Shown here: positions 26,552 to 35,558 of the stretch, one piece after another
Numbering within the stretch: the first letter of the stretch is position 1
Layout: every line of letters starts with the position of its first letter
Source of the DNA: Shewanella sp. c952
Lineage (GTDB): Bacteria; Pseudomonadota; Gammaproteobacteria; Enterobacterales; Shewanellaceae
Direction of reading: 5' to 3'
NCBI RefSeq assembly: GCF_019654975.1
Contig: NZ_BPEW01000013.1
Location: forward strand, 46,287-110,286
Length of the DNA stretch: 64,000 bases
Notes under the pieces: model-generated
Database searches by the model: none
What the model was told of the DNA's origin: nothing
The model's input: the letters and a program-made list of their open reading frames with translations, nothing else
Position numbers and translations under genes: made by a program

Positions 26552-27673
26552 CTAGGCTAAATCGGGGTTGGCCACTTGATACATCACATAATCGTGATAG
26601 CCAGTCACCACTTTATAATAACCTGTTAGCTCTTTATCTAGTTTAGGGTCGCCACTATCCACAATTAGTGGCCGTCCTTCAAGTGCTTTTAGCTTTGTTT
26701 TTGTCGCTAAAATAACAATATTGTTTTTGCCTACTCGTCTTATTAGTTGTGGTGATAACTGTTGATTACCTCGACCTAATATATGACCTTGTCCACCAAT
26801 AAGGGTTATGAATAGCTTAACCGACTGGTTTTCGGTGAGTTTAAGTAACTCTTCAGCTGACAGATCACTGGCAAGAAGTTGCTGTTGTTGAATGAGATCG
26901 ACACCGAGTAGAGTATTGTCTAGACCAAGCTCCTCCATGACTGCAGCAACCGTGCTACCAGAGCCTATTACAACGAGCTCATCTTCCATTAACTCAATAG
27001 CCTCAGCAGCAATATCTGCAAGTACTAACTCATCGGTTTCCTTGCCGCCCATTTTCACCGCTTGCACATAGCGCGGCTCTGCAGGAACCAGCATTTCGCC
27101 AAAGCACTTAGCTTTAACGACTCCCGTTCTAAATGCGGCTTCGTCGATATCCATCACGTCAGCGCTCATCAAACTCACTAACTCACCTTCTAGCAGCATT
27201 TTCAGCACCACGCCTGATGCGTGAGGGGTAATGCCATAAACACCTGAATGGATCTTCACCCCAGCCGGCACACCAAGTACTGGTATGTTATCGTCAGCAA
27301 TCGCGTAAATATCTCGTGCTGTACCATCACCACCCGCAAACAATAATAGATCTAATGTTTCGTTGAGCAGTTCAGTCACAACAGCCTGAGTATCTTGCGC
27401 TGCGGTGTCAGTCGGTGCCTGATAAACGACGCGAACATTAAAGCCCATATTTCGCGCCAGCGTTTCTCCCATATCACCTGAAGCCGTTATCACCTCTATT
27501 CGGTCTTGATAAGGTAAAACAACGTTTAAAGCTTGCTCCATTCGCAGATGAGATTTGGGCTCAGCCCCTTTCGCTAACGCTATTTCGGCAACGCCATCAC
27601 TGCCTTTTAAGCCGACACTACCACCTAATCCCGCAAGTGGATTTATAATCAAACCAAGACGAAACTTACTCAC
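26552..27673 (-). CDS. ATP-NAD kinase family protein
   Basis: About 373 residues. It starts SKFRLGLIINPLAGLGGSVGLKGSDG and has the LLLFAGGDGTARDIYAIAD motif (about 112-130) of the diacylglycerol-kinase/NAD-kinase fold, then VLGVPAGVKIHSGVYGITP. Such proteins include AcoX-type members whose substrate is unproven; they are distinct from the housekeeping NAD kinase. The start is unsettled: ATG 27688 has no ribosome site, whereas GTG 27673 is preceded by GGAG at 9 bases. It lies downstream of the MFS gene on the same strand by 48 bases and may be co-transcribed with it. Confidence 0.8.
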   Translation of the reverse strand: MSKFRLGLIINPLAGLGGSVGLKGSDGVAEIALAKGAEPKSHLRMEQALNVVLPYQDRIEVITASGDMGETLARNMGFNVRVVYQAPTDTAAQDTQAVVTELLNETLDLLLFAGGDGTARDIYAIADDNIPVLGVPAGVKIHSGVYGITPHASGVVLKMLLEGELVSLMSADVMDIDEAAFRTGVVKAKCFGEMLVPAEPRYVQAVKMGGKETDELVLADIAAEAIELMEDELVVIGSGSTVAAVMEELGLDNTLLGVDLIQQQQLLASDLSAEELLKLTENQSVKLFITLIGGQGHILGRGNQQLSPQLIRRVGKNNIVILATKTKLKALEGRPLIVDSGDPKLDKELTGYYKVVTGYHDYVMYQVANPDLA

Positions 27674-27720
27674 TTTGACAAACTCCATTTAAAGTCAAAC
27701 TAACCGTCATTAAACACATA

Positions 27721-28902
27721 CTAGGCAGTGCTCGCTTCACGATTAATCTCAGGTTTCGATGAGGGGATAAACAATACTGCAATCATTGACAGAACAGCAC
27801 AAAACGCAGCAAAGACCCAAGTCGTCACGGCGCCAGAGCCATCTCCCCAAATAATACCGCATAACCAAGTACCTAATGCCCCGCCAACACCAAAACTTAA
27901 GCTGGCATAAAGCGCTTGCCCTTGGCTACGTCGGCTTATATCAAAATGCTTATGTACAAACTGAATCGACGCTGCGTGTGTTAGCCCGAAGGTGAAAGCA
28001 TGCAAAACTTGGCTCAAACTTAACCACAATAAACTGTCTACCCCAAAAGCAAGTAACAACCAACGCACGGCAGTCAGTGCAATACTAATAAACAGTAGAA
28101 ACTTTACTCCAAAACGGCCAAGTAGCTTGGGGGCATACATAAACATGATGATTTCTGCAACCACACCCAAAGCGACAAATATCCCCGCAACGGCTTCGGT
28201 ATAACCCGCCTGTTTTAGGTATAAAACAAAGAAACCATAAAAAGGACCTGCACTCATTTGCAGCAACATGGCTGAAATAAGAAACCAAATAACCGCTTTA
28301 TTAAATGCGAGAGGTTGCCGTTTAACTTCTTTCTCTATCTTTGCTCTATTTGCCGGCAGCGGCAATGCGCTGGCTAACATACCGATAAACAGTGCCATAC
28401 CGATATAAGGGAGAATTTGTGGCCCCCAATGGCCAATAGCAAAGCCACCGCCAACCACTAAAACGATATAACCAACACTGCCCCAACTACGAATAGCGCC
28501 ATAGCGTGTCGCGTTTTCGCCAAGGGTTTCTAAGGTGATAACCTCTAGTTGCGCCAAAATAGCGTTCCAAAAGAAGGTATAAACAGCAAGACTGATTGCG
28601 AGATAGGTCAAGCTGCCATCGTAGAAAAAGCTTAGATAAGAGACAGCTGCAGCGCCGGCGCCGATTTTAATAAGTTCTGAACGCATGCCCGTTCTATCAG
28701 CAACAATTGCCCATAGATTAGGCGCAATGATGCGAGTGCCCATTAAAATGGCAAGCAGAAAACCGATCTCTTGCGCATTAAAGCCACGGCTATCAAAAAA
28801 TACGCCTAAGTAAGGCACCATGACGCCAAGAATAGAAAAAAAGAAGAAATAACAAGCACAGAGCCAGCGTAATTGCTGCTCTGTGTTTTTGGGCTGAAAC
28901 AT
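27721..28902 (-). CDS. MFS transporter, HcaT/LacY-like branch
   Basis: A 393-residue carrier with about 12 predicted membrane helices. It opens with LRWLCACYFFFFSILGVMVPYLGVFFDSRGFNAQEIGFLLA, a start typical of the MFS_1_like group that includes E. coli HcaT (phenylpropionate) and nucleoside permeases. The loop RYGAIRSWGSVGYIV between helices 4 and 5 is a hallmark of that group. The substrate is unknown. Its ATG overlaps the stop of aroC by one base (TAATG), so it is translationally coupled to chorismate synthase; this may only reflect an operon and not a shared pathway. Confidence 0.85.
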   Translation of the reverse strand: MFQPKNTEQQLRWLCACYFFFFSILGVMVPYLGVFFDSRGFNAQEIGFLLAILMGTRIIAPNLWAIVADRTGMRSELIKIGAGAAAVSYLSFFYDGSLTYLAISLAVYTFFWNAILAQLEVITLETLGENATRYGAIRSWGSVGYIVLVVGGGFAIGHWGPQILPYIGMALFIGMLASALPLPANRAKIEKEVKRQPLAFNKAVIWFLISAMLLQMSAGPFYGFFVLYLKQAGYTEAVAGIFVALGVVAEIIMFMYAPKLLGRFGVKFLLFISIALTAVRWLLLAFGVDSLLWLSLSQVLHAFTFGLTHAASIQFVHKHFDISRRSQGQALYASLSFGVGGALGTWLCGIIWGDGSGAVTTWVFAAFCAVLSMIAVLFIPSSKPEINREASTA

Positions 28903-29996
28903 TAACGCATTCCGATAACTGGTGTACTGCTATTCACATCCATATTTTGTGCACGGTGACGTAGTAAATGATCCATTAATACTATCGCTAACATTGCTTC
29001 TGCAATGGGTACAGCACGAATGCCTACGCATGGGTCGTGTCTGCCTTTGGTGATCACTTCGGCTGAGTCGCCTTGTGCCGTCATACTTTCGCCAGGCACG
29101 CTAATGCTTGACGTTGGTTTCATTGCTATGTGGGCAACAATTGGTTGGCCTGATGAGATCCCACCGAGTATGCCGCCAGCATGATTGGAAGCAAAACCTT
29201 CTGGTGACATCAAATCACGATGCTCAGAACCTTTTTGATTGACCACTTCAAAACCATCACCAATTTCAACGCCTTTTACCGCATTAATACCCATTAAAGC
29301 ATGGGCAACTTCTGCATCTAATCGATCAAAAACCGGCTCACCTAAGCCAACAGGCACGCCCGTTGCGACCACGGTTACTTTAGCGCCAATGGAGTCACCA
29401 CTTTTCTTAAGATCACGCATATATTCATCTAAAGCATCAAGCTTTGATGCATCAGGGAAGAAAAATGCATTTTTTTCTATTTCAGCAAAATCAACAGTTT
29501 CTGCTTTGATTGGTCCAAGCTGTGATAGGTAAGCATTAATCTCAACACCATGAACTTGCTTTAAATACTTTTTAGCAACTGCACCAGCAGCCACTCTCAT
29601 GGCGGTTTCACGCGCCGATGAACGGCCACCACCACGATAATCTCTCACGCCATACTTTTGCTGATAGGTGTAGTCAGCGTGACCAGGACGGAATAGATCT
29701 TTAATGTTTGAGTAGTCTTTGCTGCGTTGGTCGGTATTTTCAATCAAAAGCCCGATTGAAGTACCTGTTGTTTGCCCTTCAAACACGCCAGATAAGATGC
29801 GCACTTCATCAGCTTCACGACGAGCGGTAGTATATCGAGAGGTTCCAGGTCGGCGCCGGTCTAGGTCGTGTTGCATATCAACTTCACTTAACTCAACACC
29901 TGGAGGGCAACCATCAATAATACAACCTAAGGCGACTCCATGGCTCTCGCCAAATGTTGTGACGACAAAATTTTGCCCAATACTGTTTCCCGACAT
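28902..29996 (-). CDS. aroC: chorismate synthase
   Basis: A 364-residue FMN-dependent enzyme converting EPSP to chorismate, the last common step of aromatic synthesis. It begins [33 protein letters not shown], the first family signature. [27 protein letters not shown] (about 120-146) and [22 protein letters not shown] (about 310-331) are the other two. Start ATG 29996 gives the standard N-terminus; the upstream ATG at 30014 adds six unusual residues. It lies between prmB and the MFS gene on the same strand. Confidence 0.97.
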   Translation of the reverse strand: MSGNSIGQNFVVTTFGESHGVALGCIIDGCPPGVELSEVDMQHDLDRRRPGTSRYTTARREADEVRILSGVFEGQTTGTSIGLLIENTDQRSKDYSNIKDLFRPGHADYTYQQKYGVRDYRGGGRSSARETAMRVAAGAVAKKYLKQVHGVEINAYLSQLGPIKAETVDFAEIEKNAFFFPDASKLDALDEYMRDLKKSGDSIGAKVTVVATGVPVGLGEPVFDRLDAEVAHALMGINAVKGVEIGDGFEVVNQKGSEHRDLMSPEGFASNHAGGILGGISSGQPIVAHIAMKPTSSISVPGESMTAQGDSAEVITKGRHDPCVGIRAVPIAEAMLAIVLMDHLLRHRAQNMDVNSSTPVIGMR

Positions 29997-30101
29997 TGGT
30001 TTTCTACACCTCAATTTTCATAATTAGATTAGTACCCACTGCACAAAACGAAGTAGGTACTCACATATAGCAGCCACATTAAGCTAGATGGCTAACCGCT
30101 A

Positions 30102-31046
30102 TTATTCACTATCTTTGTAGATAACGAATAGTGATTCATTCTCAACTAGCTGATCACGTGTGAGGATAAACACCCCATCACCACCATTTTCAAAGCTTGC
30201 CCAAGTGAATGGCACGTCAGGGAATTGCTCAATGATATGCACCATAGAGTTACCCACTTCAACCACCAACAAGCCATCTTCTGTTAGGTAATCCGCAGCA
30301 TTAGCCAAAATACGCTTAGTTAAATCTAAACCATCACGACCTGATGCTAAACCGATTTCAGGCTCATGATGATACTCATCAGGCATATCACCGATATCTT
30401 CGGCGTCGACATATGGAGGGTTTGATACAATCAAGTCATACTGCGGACCTTTTGGAATCGCAGAAAACAGATCCGACTCCATTGGGAAGACCCTATCCAT
30501 GACACCCAGTGTCTCGATATTAATCTGCGCCACTTCTAAAGCATCATCACTAATATCCAATGCATCGACTTCCGCATCTTCAAACTCATAAGCACAAGCG
30601 ATTGCGATACATCCGCTGCCAGTACAAAGATCCATCACACGATTAACTTGCTTATTATATAGCCAAGGGCTAAAGCGGTTAGCGATCAGTTCAGCGATTG
30701 GTGAACGAGGAACCAGCACTCTTTCATCAACATAAAACTCTAAACCGGCAAACATCGCTTTATTAGTAAGATATGGAACCGGTAAACGCTCTCTCACTCG
30801 ACGAATGATTAACTCGACGATTTTGTGTTTTTCACTGATCGTCAGGTTAGAGTGAATGACTTGTTGGCCAAGCTGTTCTGGCAGGTGTAATGCATGAAAT
30901 ACCAATGCAATTGCTTCATCCCAAGCATTGTCAGTACCATGCCCATAGTAAATATTAGCATCATTAAAACGACTGACGCCCCAGCGCAACATATCACCGA
31001 TAGTTCTTAATTCATTAACGGCTTCATCAACAAAAATCTTATCCAA
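30102..31046 (-). CDS. prmB: ribosomal protein uL3 N5-glutamine methyltransferase
   Basis: A 314-residue SAM methyltransferase that methylates a glutamine of ribosomal protein L3. It has an N-terminal helical domain, the SAM motif [20 protein letters not shown] (about 136-155), and the catalytic/substrate motif [14 protein letters not shown] (about 206-219). PrmB and PrmC share the NPPY motif; the flanking aroC and smrB genes and the N-terminal domain favour PrmB. Same order as in E. coli. Confidence 0.94.
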   Translation of the reverse strand: MDKIFVDEAVNELRTIGDMLRWGVSRFNDANIYYGHGTDNAWDEAIALVFHALHLPEQLGQQVIHSNLTISEKHKIVELIIRRVRERLPVPYLTNKAMFAGLEFYVDERVLVPRSPIAELIANRFSPWLYNKQVNRVMDLCTGSGCIAIACAYEFEDAEVDALDISDDALEVAQINIETLGVMDRVFPMESDLFSAIPKGPQYDLIVSNPPYVDAEDIGDMPDEYHHEPEIGLASGRDGLDLTKRILANAADYLTEDGLLVVEVGNSMVHIIEQFPDVPFTWASFENGGDGVFILTRDQLVENESLFVIYKDSE

Positions 31047-31125
31047 AATTCACTCCAACGTTTTTATTCCGACTCATTGTAACTGAACTCTATTCATATG
31101 GCATCGGATTCAATAAAATACCCTT

Positions 31126-31656
31126 ATGAATAAAAAAACAGATAAAGATGAATTGGCACTATTTGCCGAGCTGACAAAGGGAATGAAACCTTTGGAGCAA
31201 AACAAACGCCACTTCAAATCAGCGCCTAAAGATCGCAAAGTGATTGAAGAAAAAGAGCAACAGCTACACGCTGACAGCTTCTTTTCAGATACTTATCAAC
31301 CTTTGCTGCCAGAAAATGGTCCAATGAAGTGGGCAAGAGACGATGTTGATAGCTTTGAGGTTAAGCGTCTGCGACGTGGCGATTACGCTCCAGATCTTTT
31401 ATTAGATCTGCATGGTATGCGGCAATCCGAAGCAAAGCTAGAGCTTGCAGCACTGATCCAAGCCTGTGTAAAACAGCAAAGTCACTGTTGCTGCATTATG
31501 CATGGTCATGGAACAGGGATTTTAAAGCAGAACATTCCGATGTGGTTAGCACAGCATCCCCATGTAAAAGCATTCCACCAAGCCACTAAAGAATGGGGCG
31601 GTGATGCGGCTCTACTGGTGCTAATCGATATTGGTGACCTTCCCTATCGTCGCTGA
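31126..31656 (+). CDS. smrB: SmrB, Smr-domain ribosome-rescue endonuclease
   Basis: A 176-residue protein. The basic N-terminal half is followed by a Smr domain with LLLDLHGMRQSEAKLELAALI (the DLHG motif, about 94) and CIMHGHGTGILKQNIPMWLAQHP (the HGxG motif, about 125). E. coli SmrB cuts mRNA between collided ribosomes; the same domain and the same position between prmB and sixA are seen here. Expressed alone, divergent from prmB. Confidence 0.93.
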   Translation: MNKKTDKDELALFAELTKGMKPLEQNKRHFKSAPKDRKVIEEKEQQLHADSFFSDTYQPLLPENGPMKWARDDVDSFEVKRLRRGDYAPDLLLDLHGMRQSEAKLELAALIQACVKQQSHCCCIMHGHGTGILKQNIPMWLAQHPHVKAFHQATKEWGGDAALLVLIDIGDLPYRR

Positions 31657-31676
31657 GAAAATGATTTTAATGCCAT

Positions 31677-31706
31677 AAAAAATGAGTCCATTCGGACTCA
31701 TTTTTT
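31677..31706. terminator. bidirectional terminator between smrB and sixA
   Basis: Perfect 13-bp arms AAAAAATGAGTCC/GGACTCATTTTTT with a 4-base ATTC loop, between convergent genes. Confidence 0.92.
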
Positions 31707-31726
31707 AGCAATAAATTAAAGCAATT

Positions 31727-32197
31727 TTAACCAATCATATGCGGTGCATACTGCCACTCTAATGACGTATTCCCCGCAGTATTAGTGATCAGTGTCGTAC
31801 CTGAAGTCGCAAACAGTGGTGGCTCAATACCTGGGACCAATTCACTCACTAAATACCCCAATAACGGCATATGCGCTAAAACCAGTACATTGTCTGCCTC
31901 ATAGTGTTCAGCATAGGCAACAATGGTATCGGCAACAGTCGCTGGATCGCCCGCAGGAACAAGTTCATCAAGGGTTAGCCATTTTCTAGGCTTTGGAAAG
32001 TGCTTCTGCACCTCTTGCCAACTTTGTTGTGCGCGCAAATATGGACTTACCAATACTAAATCAAACTCAGTCACGCTCTGACCTAACCAATTGCTCATCA
32101 TGCCTGTGTGCTGGCGGCCTAAGTCAGTTAATGTGCGTTCTCTATCTGAGTGGGCATTAAAGCCCGCTTCACCATGTCGCATTAAAAATAGCTGCAT
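31727..32197 (-). CDS. sixA: phosphohistidine phosphatase SixA
   Basis: A 156-residue histidine phosphatase. The N-terminal MQLFLMRHGEAGF carries the RHG motif with the nucleophile His, SPYLRAQQSWQEV supplies the second Arg, and LVLAHMPLLGYLVSEL supplies the distal His. It removes phosphate from HPt domains such as that of ArcB, or from the nitrogen PTS. Same order smrB-sixA-fadJ as E. coli, but here an insertion of about 9.5 kb separates sixA from fadJ. Confidence 0.93.
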   Translation of the reverse strand: MQLFLMRHGEAGFNAHSDRERTLTDLGRQHTGMMSNWLGQSVTEFDLVLVSPYLRAQQSWQEVQKHFPKPRKWLTLDELVPAGDPATVADTIVAYAEHYEADNVLVLAHMPLLGYLVSELVPGIEPPLFATSGTTLITNTAGNTSLEWQYAPHMIG

Positions 32198-32593
32198 ACT
32201 TCGTGGCTACTCCCAATTTTTATTGTTATTAGCTAATTGTAGTCTGAATATTGACAGCAACATACCGTTTTTTGTTATTAATTAGTCGAATAGCACATAG
32301 TCACGCTTTAGGATAAATAACACCGTTATCCCTCGTAGCAGCCATCAAGCTAAAATTGCACCATATTTAGCCAAACAGAAAGGTTTATTTGCTGTTTAGC
32401 CAGCTTGTGTTTGAAGATAAGTAAAAATGATGGCAAGTTAAGTTATTACAGTAAACTTGAGCACCTCCTACACGTGCTTAGGCACCAAGAACTGATGCAG
32501 CTACTTGATGGGAATTAGGTTTTACCCGTGCTTTATCTGTAAGAGATTACTAAAGTAAGTATCTAGATTTGTGCTGTTCGATCAATTGGAGCA
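32198..32593. other. intergenic region, no gene seen
   Basis: 396 bases between the divergent sixA and M16 peptidase genes. It should carry both promoters. I found no convincing ORF, hairpin, repeat or RNA gene in it. Confidence 0.5.
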
Positions 32594-35389
32594 ATGCTTT
32601 TGCCAACAAATAAAAAAGTTATCACCAGTCCAAATGACCACCGCAAGTACCGTAGTTTAACCCTAGACAATGGGTTGGCGGTACTGCTAGTCGAAGATAG
32701 TCAGTCAACCGAAGCCGCTGCATCGATGGCAGTAGCTGTAGGTCATTTCGACGATCCAGTTGCTCGACCTGGTATGGCTCACTTTCTTGAACATATGCTG
32801 TTTTTGGGGACAGAGAAGTTTCCTGAAGCTGGCGAGTACTCTGCCTTTATCAATCAGCATGGCGGCAGTAATAACGCATGGACAGGCACTGAGCACACTA
32901 ACTTTTTTTATAGCATTAACGCTGCACAATTTGAGGAATCACTGGACAGGTTTAGTCAGTTTTTCGTCGCGCCTTTATTCGATGTCGCGCTTGTAGAACG
33001 AGAGCGGCACGCCATTGAATCCGAATTTAGCATGAAGTTAAAGGACGATATTCGTCGTGTCTATCAAGTACAAAAAGAAACCGTCAATCCTGCTCACCCA
33101 TTTTCAAAGTTCTCTGTCGGCAATTTAGAAACATTAGCAGGAGATGAATCAGATTTAAGAGCGGAGTTAATCGCTTTTTATAAAGAGAAGTACAGCGCGA
33201 ACAAAATGACGTTGTGCATTGTCGCGCCAAATAAATTAGATGAATTAGTCAAACTAGCTAAGCTTTATTTTGGGCAAATAGAACATCGAGAACTAGCAGT
33301 GCAATACCCCGACACGCCTATTTATTTAGCCAAGCAGCTACAATCAAAAATCAATATCGTCCCGCTAAAAGAGCAAAGACGAATTGCGATTACATTTGCT
33401 CTACCTGCCCTTGAAGCTTTCTACAAACACAAACCATTGACCTTTATTAGCCACCTTCTCGGATATGAAGGAAAAGGCAGTTTACTCTCTTATTTAAAGG
33501 AACAAGGCCTCGCTAATAACCTTTCTGCTGGGGGCGGTGTTAATGGCTATAACTTCAAAGATTACAATATCAGCATTCAACTGACAGACAGAGGTTTAAA
33601 CAATCTCAAGCTCGTTATTGACTGTGCTTTTGAATATATTGCCTTGATTAAAGAACATGGACTTGAAGATTGGCGATACGGTGAAAGAGCTGCGTTACTC
33701 AAGGTCGCGTTTCAATACCAAGAGCAAGTAAAAGCATTAGATTTAGCAAGCCATTTAAGCATAAACATGCACCACTACGATATTGAAGATGTTGTATACG
33801 GCGATTATCGAATGGATGGTCTCAACGTTGCTGAAACAGAGCAGCTTTTGGCATTGATGACACCAACTAATATGCGGTTACAGCTTATTGCTCCTGAACT
33901 TGATACTGATAAACAAGCCGCTTGGTACCACTCTCCTTATCAAATACGACCAATTCCCTTGGATGATTTAACACGTTGGTCAACGCCTAATATACGCCCC
34001 GAATTAACGCTACCAGCAGCAAACCCATTCATTATTGATCATTGCGTTGCCAGAGCAGAGAAAAGCAATGGCGCAGTGCCCCTAGTCGTTGCTCAAGAGG
34101 ATGGCTATCGTATTTGGCACAGAAAAGATGATGAGTTTAATGTCCCTAAAGGGCATCTGTATCTGTCATTAGACTCAGCACAAGCCGCTGCTTCGCCAAA
34201 ACATGCTGCACTAACAAGACTATACGTTGAGATGCTGCTCGATTACCTGACCGAGTTCACCTATCAAGCTGAAGTGGCGGGTCTTAGCTACAATATCTAC
34301 CCACACCAAGGCGGGATCACGCTTCACTTAACCGGTTTCACCGGCAAGCAACAAGCACTCTTGTCTCTTGTGATAGAAAAAGCACGTGAACGAAACTTTA
34401 CCCAAAGTCGCTTTGAATTAATCAAAAGACAAATTTTACGCAGCTGGTATAACCATACTCAGGCAAAGCCAATATCCCAGCTCTTTACCAGCTTGACTGT
34501 CACGTTGCAAAAACGCAGCTTTGAACCTAGCCGTATGGCTGAATTGCTTGAAGACATAACCCTTGAAGATCTGCACGCGCATGTTAAAAGCTTTTATGAA
34601 AAGGTACATCTAGAGGGACTAGTTTACGGAGACTGGTTGGAGAGTGAAGCAAAATCTCTTGGCATAAAACTTGATAAAATTCTCTCGCTGGTAACCTCTC
34701 CAAGTGCAGAGTCATCGAGGGAGTTAATTGATCTAACCAATAAAGGTACCTTATTAAGAGAGATCCCAGTCGCTCACCAAGACAGTAGTATTATTGTCTA
34801 TTACCAATCTGATACCGCGACTCCTGATAATATGGCAGTGTTAAGCCTGTTGAATCACACTATGTCTTCAACTTTTTTCCATGAGTTAAGAACCCAAAGA
34901 CAGCTAGGTTATATGGTAGGAACAGGCTACCTACCTCTTAATCGCTACCCTGGTATCATTTTCTATATCCAATCACCTAGCACTGGCCCACAGATTTTGC
35001 TTGAGGCCATTGACGAGTTTATTGCTGATTTTACCTACGCCATATTACAAATAACTAATGAGCAATGGGAGGCGACTAAAACAGGTCTGATAAACCAAGT
35101 TATGGAGCACGACTCAAACCTTAAGACCCGCAGTCAACGCTATTGGTCAAGCATAGGTAATAAAGACTTTCAATTTAATCAACGCGAACAAGTTGTAGCG
35201 CAAATTGAAACATTAACACGTTCTGATTTAATCAAATTCATTATGAATAAAATGCGCACTAAGCACTGTGACAGACTCGTGCTGTTTAGCACCGGAGAAT
35301 CTCATCAAGAGCAAACTCCACTAGAGTCCAACAATATGATTCTAGACCTTAGAGCGTTCAAGCTTAAAGCTGAACAATTTGATTACTAA
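32594..35389 (+). CDS. M16 family zinc metallopeptidase (insulinase/protease III type)
   Basis: A 931-residue protein with the inverted zinc motif HFLEH at about 63-67 and the third ligand in ERHAIESEF about 75 residues later. The four-domain M16A layout follows, with an inactive C-terminal half containing the substrate-binding segment FFHELRTQRQLGYMVGTGYLP. Such enzymes degrade peptides within a closed chamber. E. coli protease III is periplasmic and has a signal peptide; this protein has none, so it is probably cytoplasmic. GGAG lies just before the ATG. It opens the block inserted between sixA and fadJ. Confidence 0.88.
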   Translation: MLLPTNKKVITSPNDHRKYRSLTLDNGLAVLLVEDSQSTEAAASMAVAVGHFDDPVARPGMAHFLEHMLFLGTEKFPEAGEYSAFINQHGGSNNAWTGTEHTNFFYSINAAQFEESLDRFSQFFVAPLFDVALVERERHAIESEFSMKLKDDIRRVYQVQKETVNPAHPFSKFSVGNLETLAGDESDLRAELIAFYKEKYSANKMTLCIVAPNKLDELVKLAKLYFGQIEHRELAVQYPDTPIYLAKQLQSKINIVPLKEQRRIAITFALPALEAFYKHKPLTFISHLLGYEGKGSLLSYLKEQGLANNLSAGGGVNGYNFKDYNISIQLTDRGLNNLKLVIDCAFEYIALIKEHGLEDWRYGERAALLKVAFQYQEQVKALDLASHLSINMHHYDIEDVVYGDYRMDGLNVAETEQLLALMTPTNMRLQLIAPELDTDKQAAWYHSPYQIRPIPLDDLTRWSTPNIRPELTLPAANPFIIDHCVARAEKSNGAVPLVVAQEDGYRIWHRKDDEFNVPKGHLYLSLDSAQAAASPKHAALTRLYVEMLLDYLTEFTYQAEVAGLSYNIYPHQGGITLHLTGFTGKQQALLSLVIEKARERNFTQSRFELIKRQILRSWYNHTQAKPISQLFTSLTVTLQKRSFEPSRMAELLEDITLEDLHAHVKSFYEKVHLEGLVYGDWLESEAKSLGIKLDKILSLVTSPSAESSRELIDLTNKGTLLREIPVAHQDSSIIVYYQSDTATPDNMAVLSLLNHTMSSTFFHELRTQRQLGYMVGTGYLPLNRYPGIIFYIQSPSTGPQILLEAIDEFIADFTYAILQITNEQWEATKTGLINQVMEHDSNLKTRSQRYWSSIGNKDFQFNQREQVVAQIETLTRSDLIKFIMNKMRTKHCDRLVLFSTGESHQEQTPLESNNMILDLRAFKLKAEQFDY

Positions 35390-35558
35390 CGACTATAATT
35401 TCAGTGATAATTAGAGCGCGGATAGAATCCGCCCCACATTTTTTATCGAGAGGTAAAGGAATCAAAAAGGAAGAAAAACAAGCTAAATGGACAGATATCA
35501 TACTGAAAAGGACACAGATAATGATAATTAGCTACAAAATACACGAAGGTTTTTGACA

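Noticed and set aside
35505..35537. Short frames with AAGGA-like sites upstream of the sensor gene
   Set aside because: Too short (about 14 codons or fewer) and without a well-placed ribosome site; probably leader sequence.
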